DNA of 64,000 nt, from contig NZ_GG657754.1 in NCBI RefSeq assembly GCF_000158915.1, positions 1,715,931 through 1,779,930 of the forward strand, read 5' to 3'. Within the stretch, counting starts at the first letter, position 1, and every line of letters begins with the position of its first letter. Made by a program: the position numbers and the translations under genes. Shown here in pieces: positions 10,201 through 44,000 of the stretch. The notes under the pieces are model-generated. The model searched no databases. It worked only from the letters and a program-made list of their open reading frames with translations, and was not told where the DNA came from. The DNA comes from Streptomyces himastatinicus ATCC 53653 (GTDB lineage Bacteria > Actinomycetota > Actinomycetes > Streptomycetales > Streptomycetaceae).

Positions 10201-13200
10201 CGGGCCGTCGTCCTCGCCCGGGAGGACTCCCCCGGCGCCAAACGGCTGGTGGCCTACTACGTCCCCGCCACGGCTGACGCTCCCGAGGCTCCCAACGCGG
10301 AGGAACTGCGCGGCCATCTGGCGCGGACACTGCCCCCGTACATGGTCCCGGCCGCGTTCGTCCGGCTGGACCGGCTGCCGCTCACCCCCACCGGCAAGGT
10401 CGCCCGGCAGTCGCTGCCCGCCCCGGCCGACGATGCCCTGGTCACCCGCGCCTACGCGGCGCCGCAAGGCGAGGTGGAGCAGCGGCTGGCCGACGTCTGG
10501 GCCGACCTGCTCGGCGTCGACCGGGTCGGCCGCGGCGACAACTTCTTCGACCTCGGCGGCCACTCCCTGCTGGCGACCCAGGTCATGTCCCGGCTGCGGC
10601 AGGCGCTCGGGGTGGACGTGGCGGTCTCCGCGCTGTTCGCCCGGCCGGTGCTGGCCGATTTCGCGACCGAGGTGGCGGCCGCGGCGGCCACCGGCCCGGC
10701 CCCCGACATCGCACCGGACCCCGATGGCGGAAACCTGGTGCCGCTGACCCAGACCCGGATGTGGTTCATCGCCCAGCTGCCCGGTGGCAGCGAGGCCTAC
10801 CACATGCCCACCGGCCTGGAGCTCCGCGGACGGCTGGACCATCAGGCCCTGCGGTCCGCGCTGGACACCATCGTCGCCCGGCATGACGCGCTGCGCGCCG
10901 TGTTCGCCGTCGACGGGGACGGCCAGCCGGTCCAACGGGTGGTACCCGCCGCCGACGTCCGGTTCGACCTGCTCGAACAGCACGCGTCCGATGACACCGA
11001 ACTGACCCGGCTGGCCCACGAGGAGGCCCGTAAGTCGTTCGACCTCACGGTCGGCCCGCTGGTGCGCGGCCGGTTGATCTCGCAAGGCGAGGACCGGCAC
11101 ACGCTGCTGATCACCATGCACCACATCATCTCCGACGGGTGGTCGGTGCACATCTTCCTCCGGGAACTGGCCGCGCTCTACGGCGCCCTGGCCCAGGGCC
11201 GGGCCCCCGAGCTGCCGGAACTCGCCATGCAGTACCGCGACTACGCCGCCTGGCAGGCCGCCCAGGTGTCCGAGGAGCAGCGGGAGCAGCAGCGTTCCTA
11301 CTGGCAGGGGCTGCTGGCCGGATCACCCGCCGCGCTCCGGCTCCCCCTGGACCGGCCCCGCCCTGCGCACCAGGACCGGTCCGGCGATGTCGTGCCGGTC
11401 GACATACCGCCCGAGTTGGCGCGACGGCTGAACGAGCTGGCCCGTCGGCAAGACACGACCCTGTTCATGACGCTCCTGTCGAGCTGGGCGCTGCTGCTGT
11501 CCCGGCTCGGTGGCGACGAGGACCTGGTGATCGGCATCCCGTCCGCGTCCCGGCGCCGCCCGGAGGCCGAGGCCCTGATCGGGTTCTTCGTCAACACCCT
11601 CCCCATCCGGGTCGACTTCACCGGTCTGCCGGACGTCGGTGAGCTGCTGGGCCGGGTGACGCGGCGGGTGCTCGACGCGATGGCGCACCAGGACGTCCAC
11701 TTCGAAGAGATCGTGGACCTGGCCAACCCGGTACGCAGCGCCGCGCACGATCCGCTCACCCAGGTGCTGTTCGCCTGGCTGCCGGACCTGGGCCCGATTC
11801 CCCAGCTCAGCGGCGTGGACACCGACCTCATGCCGACCACGTCGTACGGCACCTCCCGGGTCGACCTCATGCTGTCGCTACGGGAGGGCGGCGACACCCT
11901 CGGGGGCTGGCTGGAGTACGCCACCTCGCTGTTCGACCGCGCCACCGCCGAGCGCATGGTGCGCTGCTACCTCGAACTCCTCCAGGCCATGGTGGACCAC
12001 GCCGAGGCCCCGGTGGCACGGCTGCCCATCCTGCCGACCGACCAGTACGAGACCGTCGTCCACAGCTTCAACCCCGCCGATTCGTCAGCCGATCCCGAGC
12101 ACTGCCTGCACGAGACCTTCGAGGCCCAGGCCGCGGCAACGCCGGATGCGGTCGCGGTCGTCCACCGCGATACGCAGGTCACGTACCGGGAACTGAACGA
12201 GCGGGCGAACCGCATCGCCCACCGGCTGCGCGCTGCGGGTGTGGGCCCTGGCGTGCGGGTCGGGATCTGCGCCGAGCGGGGCGTGGGGCTGCTGGCGGCG
12301 GTCGTGGGTGTGCTCAAGGCAGGCGGTGCGTATGTGCCGCTGGACCCGTCGTACCCCGCCGAGCGCGTGGCGTTCATGCTCGCCGACGCGAAGCCCGCCG
12401 TGGTCCTGACCGACGGCGCGGAACCGGCCGCTCTGATCCGGGCCACCGCCCCCGAGGACACCGTGGTGTGGGACCTGGCCACGGACTTCACGGACGCGCC
12501 GGTCGACAACGTCCCCGTGGCGGTCTCCCCCTCCGACGTCGCCTACGTCATCTACACCTCGGGATCCACCGGGACCCCGAAGGGTGTGCTGGTGGAGCAC
12601 CGCCAGGTGGCCCGCCTGTTCACCGCGACGGAAGAGTGGTTCGGCTTCGGACCCTCCGACGTCTGGGCCCTGTGCCACTCCTACGCCTTCGACTTCTCCG
12701 TATGGGAAATCTGGGGCGCCCTCCTCCACGGCGGCCAACTCGTCATCGTCCCCAGCGACGTGGTGCGCGCACCGGACGAGCTGTGGCAGCTGCTGTGCTC
12801 GGCCGGGGTGACCGTGCTGTGCCAGACTCCCGGAGCCTTCACCCGCCTCACCGACGCACGCCTCCGCACCCCCGACACCAAGGACCAGCTCCGCTTCGTC
12901 ATCTTCGGCGGAGAAGCGCTGGAAGTGGCCGCACTGCGGCCATGGTTCGACGCCGCAGCGGGTAGCGGGCCGACGCTCGTGAACATGTACGGGATCACCG
13001 AAACCACCGTCCATGTGACCTGGCAGCCCGTCGAGCCTGACATGGCCGGTGGACTGGGCGGATCCCTCATCGGCCAGCCCATCCCCGACCTGCGCGTCTA
13101 CGTGGTCGACGCCCACGGCCGACCGGCCCCGGTGGGTGTCGTCGGTGAGCTGATGGTCGGCGGCCGGGGCGTGACCCGTGGCTACCTCGGACGCCCCGCC

Positions 13201-15224
13201 CTGACCGCCGAACGCTTCGTACCCAACTGGCTCACCGGAGACGGGTCCCGGCTGTATCGCACCGGGGACCTGGGCCGGTGGCTGCCCGACGGCACGCTCG
13301 AGTTCATGGGCCGTAACGACTTCCAGGTCAAGGTCCGCGGCTACCGCATCGAACTCGGCGAAATCGAAGCCCGACTCCTCGACCACGACGCCGTCCGGGA
13401 GGCGGTGGTCGTGGCCCGTGAGGACGTACCCGGGGACAAGCGGCTGGTCGCGTACCTCGGGGTGCAGCAGCACAGCGGTGCCTACCAGGACGACGAGGAA
13501 TCGGCCGAGCAGCTGGAACACTGGCGGCAGGTCTTCGACGTGACGTACGACGACGTACTCACCGACGACACGCCAGACACCGCCCCCGCCCCCGTCGATC
13601 CCACCTTCGACATCCGCGGCTGGAACAGCAGCTACACACGCGAACCGATCCCCGCCGAGCAGATGCGCGAGTGGGTCGACCACACCGCGGACCTGATCCT
13701 CGCCACCCGCCCCGAATCGGTGCTCGACATCGGCTGCGGCACCGGCCTGACCGTGTTCGCCGCAGGACCGCACGTGCGGACGTACTGGGGCACCGACCTG
13801 TCCGCGGTGGCCGTCCGCAACCTGCGCCGTGCCGTCGCCGAGTCCGAACTGCCGCCCGGCCGGGTCACGCTGTTCGAGAGCGCGGCCGACGATCTGGACC
13901 GGGTGCTGCCCGCACAGACCTTCGACGTGGCCGTTCTCAACTCGGTCGTGCAGTACTTCCCGGACGAGCAGTACCTGCTCGCGGTCATCGAGGCGGCGGT
14001 ACGCCGCCTCGCCCCGGGCGGGACGCTCGTCGTCGGCGATGTCCGCAGCCTGCCGATGCTGCGCACCTTCCACACCACGGTCCAGGCCACCGCGGCGTCG
14101 CCGGACACTCCGGCCGACCAGCTGCGGGCGCGCATCGACCGGGCCGTCGCCGACGACGAGGAGCTGGTCATCGACCCGCACCTCTTCACCACGCTGCCGA
14201 CGCGGATCCCGGAGATCGCCGGGGTCCGGGTCACGCCGAGGCGCGGGCGGCACGACAACGAGATGACCGCCTTCCGGTACGACGTCCAGCTCACCAAGAG
14301 CGGCGGTCCGGCGCCCGAGGCGCCGACACCCGACACCGTGGACTGGCTCGACTGGCAGGGTGAGAACCTCACCGTCGACGGCCTCTGGAAGGAGTTGGCC
14401 TCCGACCGGCCCGAACTGCTCGCCGTCCACTCGATCCCGAACGCGCGACTGCGGCCGTACGCCGGACTGCTGGAGCAACCGCCCACCGAGCCCGCGGTCG
14501 ACCCGGAGGATCTGATCCGCCTCGGAGCCGACACCGGGTACCGGATCGACCTGGACTTCGCCGAACACGGCGAACACGGCGAGCTGCGGCTCGTGGCGCG
14601 GCGATGCGACGAGACCGGGGAACCGGTCGTGGGGCTCCCGGACACGGGTGGCCCAGGGGCGAGTGGCCCGGGGGCAGGGCTCCTGGACGGGGACCCGATG
14701 TGGTCCGCCTTCGTGAACAGCTCGCTGCGGCGGACCACCCGCCGACTGGTGACGTCGCTGCGGTCCCAGCTCGACGCCCACCTTCCCGGCTACATGATGC
14801 CGTCGGCGTACGTCTTCCTCGACGAGATGCCCCTGACCCCGAACGGCAAGGTCGACCGCCGTGCGCTGCCCGCGCCCGGCGCGACCGCCACCTCCGGGCA
14901 GCGGTACGAGGCCCCGGACGGGCCGGTGGAGACCACCCTCGCCGGGCTGTGGGCCGATCTCCTGCGCCTCGACCAGGTCGGCCGCCACGACAACTTCTTC
15001 GAACTCGGCGGTAATTCCCTGCTGGCCGTGTCGCTGGTGGAACGGATGCACGCGGCGGACCTGCCGGGCGACGTCCGAACCGTGTTCACCGCCCCGACCG
15101 TGGCCGGGATGGCCGACGCGATCGCCGAGCTGGAGCCCGGCGCGGACGAGGCGGCCGTCATTCCTCCCAACCTCATCCCCGACCTGCCCGGCGATGATCC
15201 CGACACCGAGCTGGAGTTCACGCT

Positions 15225-15228
<4 letters not shown>
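5228..15228 (+). CDS. NRPS1: FAAL-ACP-TubC-like-C-A-PCP-C-A(N-MT)-PCP, with a frameshifted FAAL
   Basis: This enzyme would start the lipopeptide: a fatty acyl-AMP ligase loads a fatty acid on the fused ACP and the first two residues are added. GTG 5228 has GGGGAG 7 bases upstream. The frame from 5228 breaks near 5730, and the frame from 5773 onward runs open to 15228 except for TGA at 5815. Conserved FAAL motifs continue across the breaks: LFLQYTS at 5739, PKGVVVSN after 5768, WLPIHHDMGLIG at 5857. So this is one gene with indels, not two genes. The ACP Ser is at 7159 (LGLDSLQAV). The last A domain contains a methyltransferase insert. It overlaps NRPS2 by ATGA. If the breaks are real, the FAAL is lost and translation could restart at ATG 5881. 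Confidence 0.85.
5690..5830 (+). other. Cluster of apparent indels and a stop within the FAAL core
   Basis: Three single-base corrections in homopolymers restore the expected A3 motif QYTSGSTSTPKG: one G fewer in the GGGGG at 5726-5730, one G more at 5756, one C more at 5769. Beyond them an in-frame TGA at 5815-5817 sits where homologues read approximately NIALMAR; a further net loss of three bases or a substitution would be needed. I found no comparable break elsewhere in the NRPS genes. Confidence 0.7.
7283..7440 (+). other. TubC_N-like docking segment inside NRPS1
   Basis: Between the ACP and the first C domain lies ELMSAAERAGARLLLDGD RLVVDAPPG followed by two helices (LTGELRSAIGRY, EAELIAAL). 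It has the same pattern as the N-termini of NRPS2 (MTVDELLSRLTG, then KGDELVVRAPEGAL) and NRPS3 (MSIDELLLEIRA, then GDDLKVRAPEDAL), which look like TubC N-terminal docking domains. Its internal place suggests that a FAAL-ACP protein was fused to an NRPS that once began here. Confidence 0.7.
7490..10690 (+). other. Module 1: C(starter)-A-PCP, first residue, pocket DVLWIGGF-like
   Basis: The C domain has an intact HHIITDGW active site and follows the acyl-ACP, so it should acylate residue 1. In the A domain (about 8900-10430) the pocket residues read D-V-L-W-I-G-G, then F-A or (with a one-residue gap) T/S-F. This resembles Val-type pockets and is not the usual Pro code. The PCP carries LGGHSLLATQV. 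Confidence 0.7.
10730..15130 (+). other. Module 2: C-A(N-methyltransferase)-PCP, predicted N-methyl-Thr
   Basis: The C domain has HHIISDGW. The A pocket reads D-F-W-C-I-G-M-V-H, one residue away from the Thr code DFWNIGMVHK. Between A8 and A10, at about 13500-14700, a SAM methyltransferase is inserted: motif I VLDIGCGTGLTVF at 13720 and an acidic post-I segment. The A10 motif PLTPNGKVDRR resumes at about 14830. Such inserts N-methylate the loaded residue. The PCP has LGGNSLLAVSL. Confidence 0.85.
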
Positions 15229-38002
<22,774 letters not shown>

Positions 38003-38006
<4 letters not shown>

Positions 38007-41000
38007 GCATCGACGAATTGCTGCTGGAGATCCGGGCGAAGTCCGTCGAGCTCCGGCGTCTTGGTGACGACCTCAAGGTCCGCGCGCCGGAAGACGCGTT
38101 GGACAGTGCCCTGGTTCAGCAGTTGCGGTCGCACAAGGCGGAATTGCTGGCCCTCATCGGCCCGGGCGACTCCGACTGGTGGAGCCCGCCGGTCCGCATC
38201 ACGCCGGAGATGCTGCCGCTGGTCGAGCTGACGCAGGAGCAGATCGACAAGGTGATCGGTACGGTCCCCGGCGGGACCGGGAACGTACAGGACATCTACC
38301 CCCTCGCCCCGCTCCAGGAGGGCATCTTCTTCCATCACCTGATGGGTGGCGAGGGTGACGCCTATCTGCTGTCCAGCGTGACCGCGGTGCCGTCACGGGA
38401 ATGGGTCGGCAAGTTCGCCGACGCGCTGCGAACAGTGATGGAACGGCACGACATCCTGCGGACGTCGGTCGTCTGGGAAGGACTCCCCCACCCCGTACAG
38501 GTGGTGTGGCGGCAGGCCGAGCTGCCGGTCGAGGAAGTGGCCCTCGACAGCGACGGGGACGCGACTGCCCAGCTGCTCACCCGCTACGACCCGCGCCGCT
38601 ACCGGCTGGATCTGAACCAGGCACCGCTGCTGCGCGTGGTCACGGCCTACGACGAGCCGAACGACAGGTGGCTGCTCCAGGTGCTGATGCACCACCTGAT
38701 GGGTGACCACACCACGATGGAGGTGGTGCAGGAGGAGATCGGGGCGGTGCTGGCCGGCCGTGCCGATGCGCTGCCTGAGCCGGTGCCCTACCGCAACGTC
38801 GTGGCCCAAGCCGTGCTGGGCACCAGCCAGGCGGAGCACAAGGAGTTCTTCACCGAGCTGATCGGCGACATCGACGAGCCGACCGCCCCGTACGGAATCC
38901 TGGACGTCCGCGGCGACGGCACCGGAATCACCGAAGCACGCGTCGAGGTCGACGCCGCCCTGTCCCGGACGGTCCGGGAGCAGGCCCGCCAGGCGGGTGT
39001 GTCCCCGGCGAGCGTGTGCCATCTCGCCTGGAGCATGGTCCTGTCCCGCCTCACCGGCCGCTCGGACGTGGTCTTCGGCACGGTGATGTTCGGCCGCATG
39101 CAGGCCGGAGCCGGTGCGGAACGTGGCATCGGGCTGTTCATCAACACCCTCCCGATACGCGTCGACGTCGGCAACCGAGGTGTTCTGGACGCGCTCCGGG
39201 ACACCCACGGGGTACTGGCCACGGTGCTGCGGCACGAGCACGCCCCGCTGGTGCTCGCCCAGGGATGCAGCCAGGTCCCGTCGGGTCTGCCGCTGTTCAC
39301 CACCCTGCTCAACTACCGGCACACCCCGGAACCGGCCGACCCCACCCCGAGTGAGCCCGACGAGCAGTTCGAGGTGCTGCACAGCGAGGAGCGCACCAAC
39401 TACCCGGTCGTGGTGTCGGTCGATGACGGAGGTACGGGGTTCTCGGTCACCGCCCAGGTCGATGACCGGCTCGACCCGGACCGCGTCTGCCGACTGCTCC
39501 TGAACGCCATCCAGGAGATCAGCCAGGCCCTGACCACCGCACCGGACGCACTGGTCTCCGACCTGGAGATCCTGCCGGAGACCGAACGCACGCTCGTCGT
39601 GGAAGGCTTCAACGCCACGCAGACACCGCTCGACACGCAGGTCTGCGTGCATGAGTTGTTCGAGCAGCGGGTGGCCGCAGCGCCCGAGGCGGTTGCCGTG
39701 GTCCACGGCGATACGCAGGTCACGTACCAGGACGTGAACGCGAGGGCCAACCAGATCGCTCACCGACTGCGGTCGGCAGGCGTCGGCCCGGACGTACGGG
39801 TGGGCATCTGCGCCCAGCGCGGCGTGCCGCTGCTGACGGCGATGCTCGGCGTGCTCAAGGCGGGCGGCGCCTACGTGCCGCTGGACCCCAACTACCCCAC
39901 CGAGCGGCTGGCGTTCATGCTCGCCGACGCCCAGCCTGCGGTCATCCTCACCGACGGCGTAGACCTGCCCACGGCGGACGTGCCGGTAGTCGACCTGGCC
40001 ACCCTCACTGAGGAGCCCGAGACCGACCTGCCGCACCTGGCCACATCCACGGACATGGCCTACGTTCTCTACACCTCAGGCTCCACCGGCCTGCCCAAGG
40101 GCGTAGCGGTAGAGCACCGCAACATCGTCCGCCTCGTCGTCAATAACCCCTCGGTCGAGTTCACCCCACAGGACCGGACCGCCTTCGCCGCCAACCCGTC
40201 CTTCGACGCCGCCACCTGGGAAATCTGGGGCCCCCTGACCAACGGTGGCACGGTCGTGGTCATCGACCAGGACGATGTCCTCGACCCCCAGCAGTTCGCC
40301 GGAGTGCTGCGGGATCAGTCGGTGTCCATGCTGTGGATGACGGTCGGCCTCTTCAACCGTAGCCATACCGCCCTCGGCGACGTCCTCAGCCAGCTGCGCT
40401 ACCTCGTGGTCGGCGGCGACGTCCTCGACCCCAGCGCCATCGCAGCGACCGTGGGCGGTCCGCAGCATCTGCTCAACGGCTACGGACCGACCGAGACCAC
40501 CACCTTCGCCGCCACCCACCTCATCGAGACCGTGGACGCCGGCCGCAGTGTCCCCATCGGCAAGCCCATCGGGAACACCCGCATCTACCTGGTCGATGGT
40601 TACGGCCGCCCGGTGCCGGTCGGTGTGACGGGTGAGCTGTTCATCGGTGGTCTCGGCGTGGCCCGCGGTTACCTGGGCCGACCCGGGCTCACCGCCGAAC
40701 GCTTCGTACCCGACTGGCTGACCGGAGACGGGACACGTCTCTACCGCACCGGGGACCTGGGGCGCTGGCTGCCCGACGGCACGATCGAATTCGTCGGCCG
40801 CAACGACTTCCAGGTCAAGGTCCGCGGCTACCGCATCGAACTCGGCGAAATCGAAGCCCGACTCCTCGAACACCACGCCGTCCGCGAAGCCATCGTCATC
40901 GCACACGGCGACCGCATCGACGCCTACTACGTCCCCGACACCACCATCGAGGTCGAGACGCTACGCGACGCCCTCAGCGAAGCCCTCCCCTCCTACATGG

Positions 41001-44000
41001 TGCCCTCGGCCTTCGTCGCACTCGACGCACTGCCCCTTACCCCGAACGGCAAGGTGGACCGGGACAAACTGCCAGCCCCGGACGGCGACGCCGTAGTCGT
41101 CCGCGGCTACCAGGCCCCGGTGGGTCTGGTGGAAGAGAAGCTGGCCGCCATCTGGGCGGACCTGCTGGGCGTGGAACGCATCGGCCGCAACGACGACTTC
41201 TTCGAACTCGGCGGCCACTCCCTCCTCGCCGTCTCCCTGGTCGAGCGCATGCGCGAAGCCGGACTCACCTGCGACATCCGTGCCGTCTTCACCACCCCCA
41301 CCATCACCGGACTCGCCACCGCGGTGGCAGCAGGTGGTGGCGCAGACCTCGTGGTCCCGCCCAACGCCATCCCGGCCGACGCCGAGGCCATCACGCCCGA
41401 CATGCTGCCCCTGGTCACACTGACCGAAGAGCACATCACCCAGGTGGTGTCCACGGTTCCCGGCGGAGCCCGGAACGTCCAGGACATCTACCCGCTCGGA
41501 CCGCTCCAGGAAGGCATCTTCTTCCACCACCTCATGGGCGGCGACGTCGACCCGTATCTGATCTCCGTCCTGTTCGCCGTGGACACCCGGGACGACGTGG
41601 ATCGGTTCGTAACGGCCCTGCAAGCGGTGGTGAACCGGCACGACATCCTGCGGACGTCGGTGGCCTGGGAAGGGCTGCCGCAGCCCGTGCAGGTCGTGTG
41701 GCGGCATGCGGACCTTCCGGTCGAGGAAGTGTCCTTCGAGGCGGGGCGGGACGCCTCCGAGCAGCTCCGGGAGCGCCGGTTCGGCATGCCCCTCGACGCG
41801 GCACCGCTGATGCGGATCGTCGTCGGGTTCGACGCCACGCGGCAGCAGTGGCTCATGATGGTCCTGCGGCATCACATCATCGACGACAACACGTCCGTCG
41901 GAGCGCTGGTCTCCGAGGTGAACGCTCACCTCGACGGCCGGGCCGATGCGCTCCCGGAGCCCGTGCCGTACCGCAACGTAGTGGCCCAAGCCGTGCTGGG
42001 CACCAGCCGCGAAGAACACGAGAAGTTCTTCACCGGCCTCCTGGGCGACGTGGACGAGCCGACTGCGCCGTACGGAGTCCTGGACGTCCGCGGCGACGGC
42101 ACCGGCGTCGCCGAAGCACGCGTCGATGTGGATCCTGCCCTGGCCCGGACGGTCCGGGAGCAGGCGCGCCGCGCGGGCGTCTCTCCCGCGAGCATGTGCC
42201 ACCTGGCGTGGAGCCTGGTGCTGTCCCGGCTCACCGGCCGCTCGGACGTCGTGTTCGGCACCGTGCTCTTCGGGCGCATGCACGCCGGCGCCGGTGCGGA
42301 ACGCGGCCTCGGGCTGTTCATCAACACCCTGCCGGTCCGCGTCGACGTCGATGCCCGGGATGCGCTCGGCGCGGTCCGGGACACCCATGGCCTGCTCGCC
42401 GACGTGCTGCGCCACGAGCATGCTCCACTCGTCCTCGCCCAGGGTTGCAGCCAGGTCCCGGCTGGTCTGCCGCTGTTCACCACGCTGCTCAACTACCGCC
42501 ACACCCCGGAATCCGCCGACGAGGCGGCCCCGGACGGGCTCGGTGAACGGATCGAGGTGCTGCACAGCTACGAGCGCACCAACTACCCGATCGTGGTGTC
42601 GATCAACGACGGCGGTGTCGAGAACGCCGGTCTCGCCATCACGGCCCAGGTCGACGACCGGCTCGACCCGGACGGTATCTGCGGGATGCTCACGGCCGCG
42701 TTGCGGGAGCTGGCCGACACCCTGGCCGGTGATCGGTCAGTGCCGCTGGCGGCTGTGGACGTGCTGCCTGCGGCGGAGCGGTCCCTGCTGGTCGACGGCT
42801 TCAACGCCACCGATACGTCAGCCGATCCCAAGCTCTGCCTGCACGAGTCCTTCGAGGCCCAAGCCGCGGCAACGCCGGATGCGGTCGCGCTGGTGCACCG
42901 CGATACGCAGGTCACCTACCGGGAACTGAACGAGCGGGCGAACCGCATCGCCCACCGACTGCGCGCTGCGGGCGTAAGCCCTGGCGCACGGGTCGGGATC
43001 TGCGCCGAGCGGGGCGTCGGGCTGCTGGCAGCGGTCGTCGGTGTGCTCAAGGCCGGTGGCGCATACGTCCCGCTGGACCCCTCGTACCCCGCCGAGCGCG
43101 TAGCGTTCATGCTCACCGACGCGAAGCCGATGGTGGTCCTGACCGACGGCGCCGATCCGGCCGCGCTGATCCAGGCCACCGCCCCCGAGGACACCGTGGT
43201 GTGGGACCTGGCCACGGACTTTACGGACGCCCCGGTCGGCAACGTCCCAGCCACCGTCTCGCCCTCCGACGTGGCCTACGTGATCTACACCTCGGGATCC
43301 ACCGGCACCCCCAAGGGCGTACTGGTCGAGCACCGCCAGGTGGCCCGCCTGTTCACCGCGATAGACGACTGGTTCGGCTTCGGACCCTCCGACGTCTGGG
43401 CCCTCTGCCACTCCTACGCCTTCGACTTCTCGGTGTGGGAAATCTGGGGCGCCCTCCTCCACGGCGGCCAACTCGTCATCGTCCCCAGCGACGTGGTGCG
43501 CGCACCGGACGAGCTGTGGCAACTGCTGTGCTCGGCCGGGGTGACCGTGCTGTGCCAGACTCCCGGAGCCTTCACCCGCCTCACCGACGCCCGCCTCCGT
43601 GCTCCCGACACCGAAGGCCAGCTCCGCTTCGTCATCTTCGGCGGAGAAGCACTTGAAGTGGCCGCGCTACGGCCATGGTTCGACGCCACAGCTGGCGGCG
43701 GGCCGACGCTCGTGAACATGTACGGCATCACCGAAACCACCGTGCACGTCACCTGGCAACCCATCACGCCAGAAACAGCCGGTGGACTGGGCGGATCCCT
43801 CATCGGCCAACCGATCCCCGACCTGAACGTCTACGTGATCGACACCCACGGTCGCCCCGCCCCGGTCGGCGTGACCGGTGAACTGATGGTCGGCGGCCGC
43901 GGCGTGACCCGCGGCTACCTCGGACGCCCCGGACTCACCGCCGAACGCTTCGTACCCAACTGGCTCACCGGAGACGGCACACGCCTCTACCGCACCGGAG

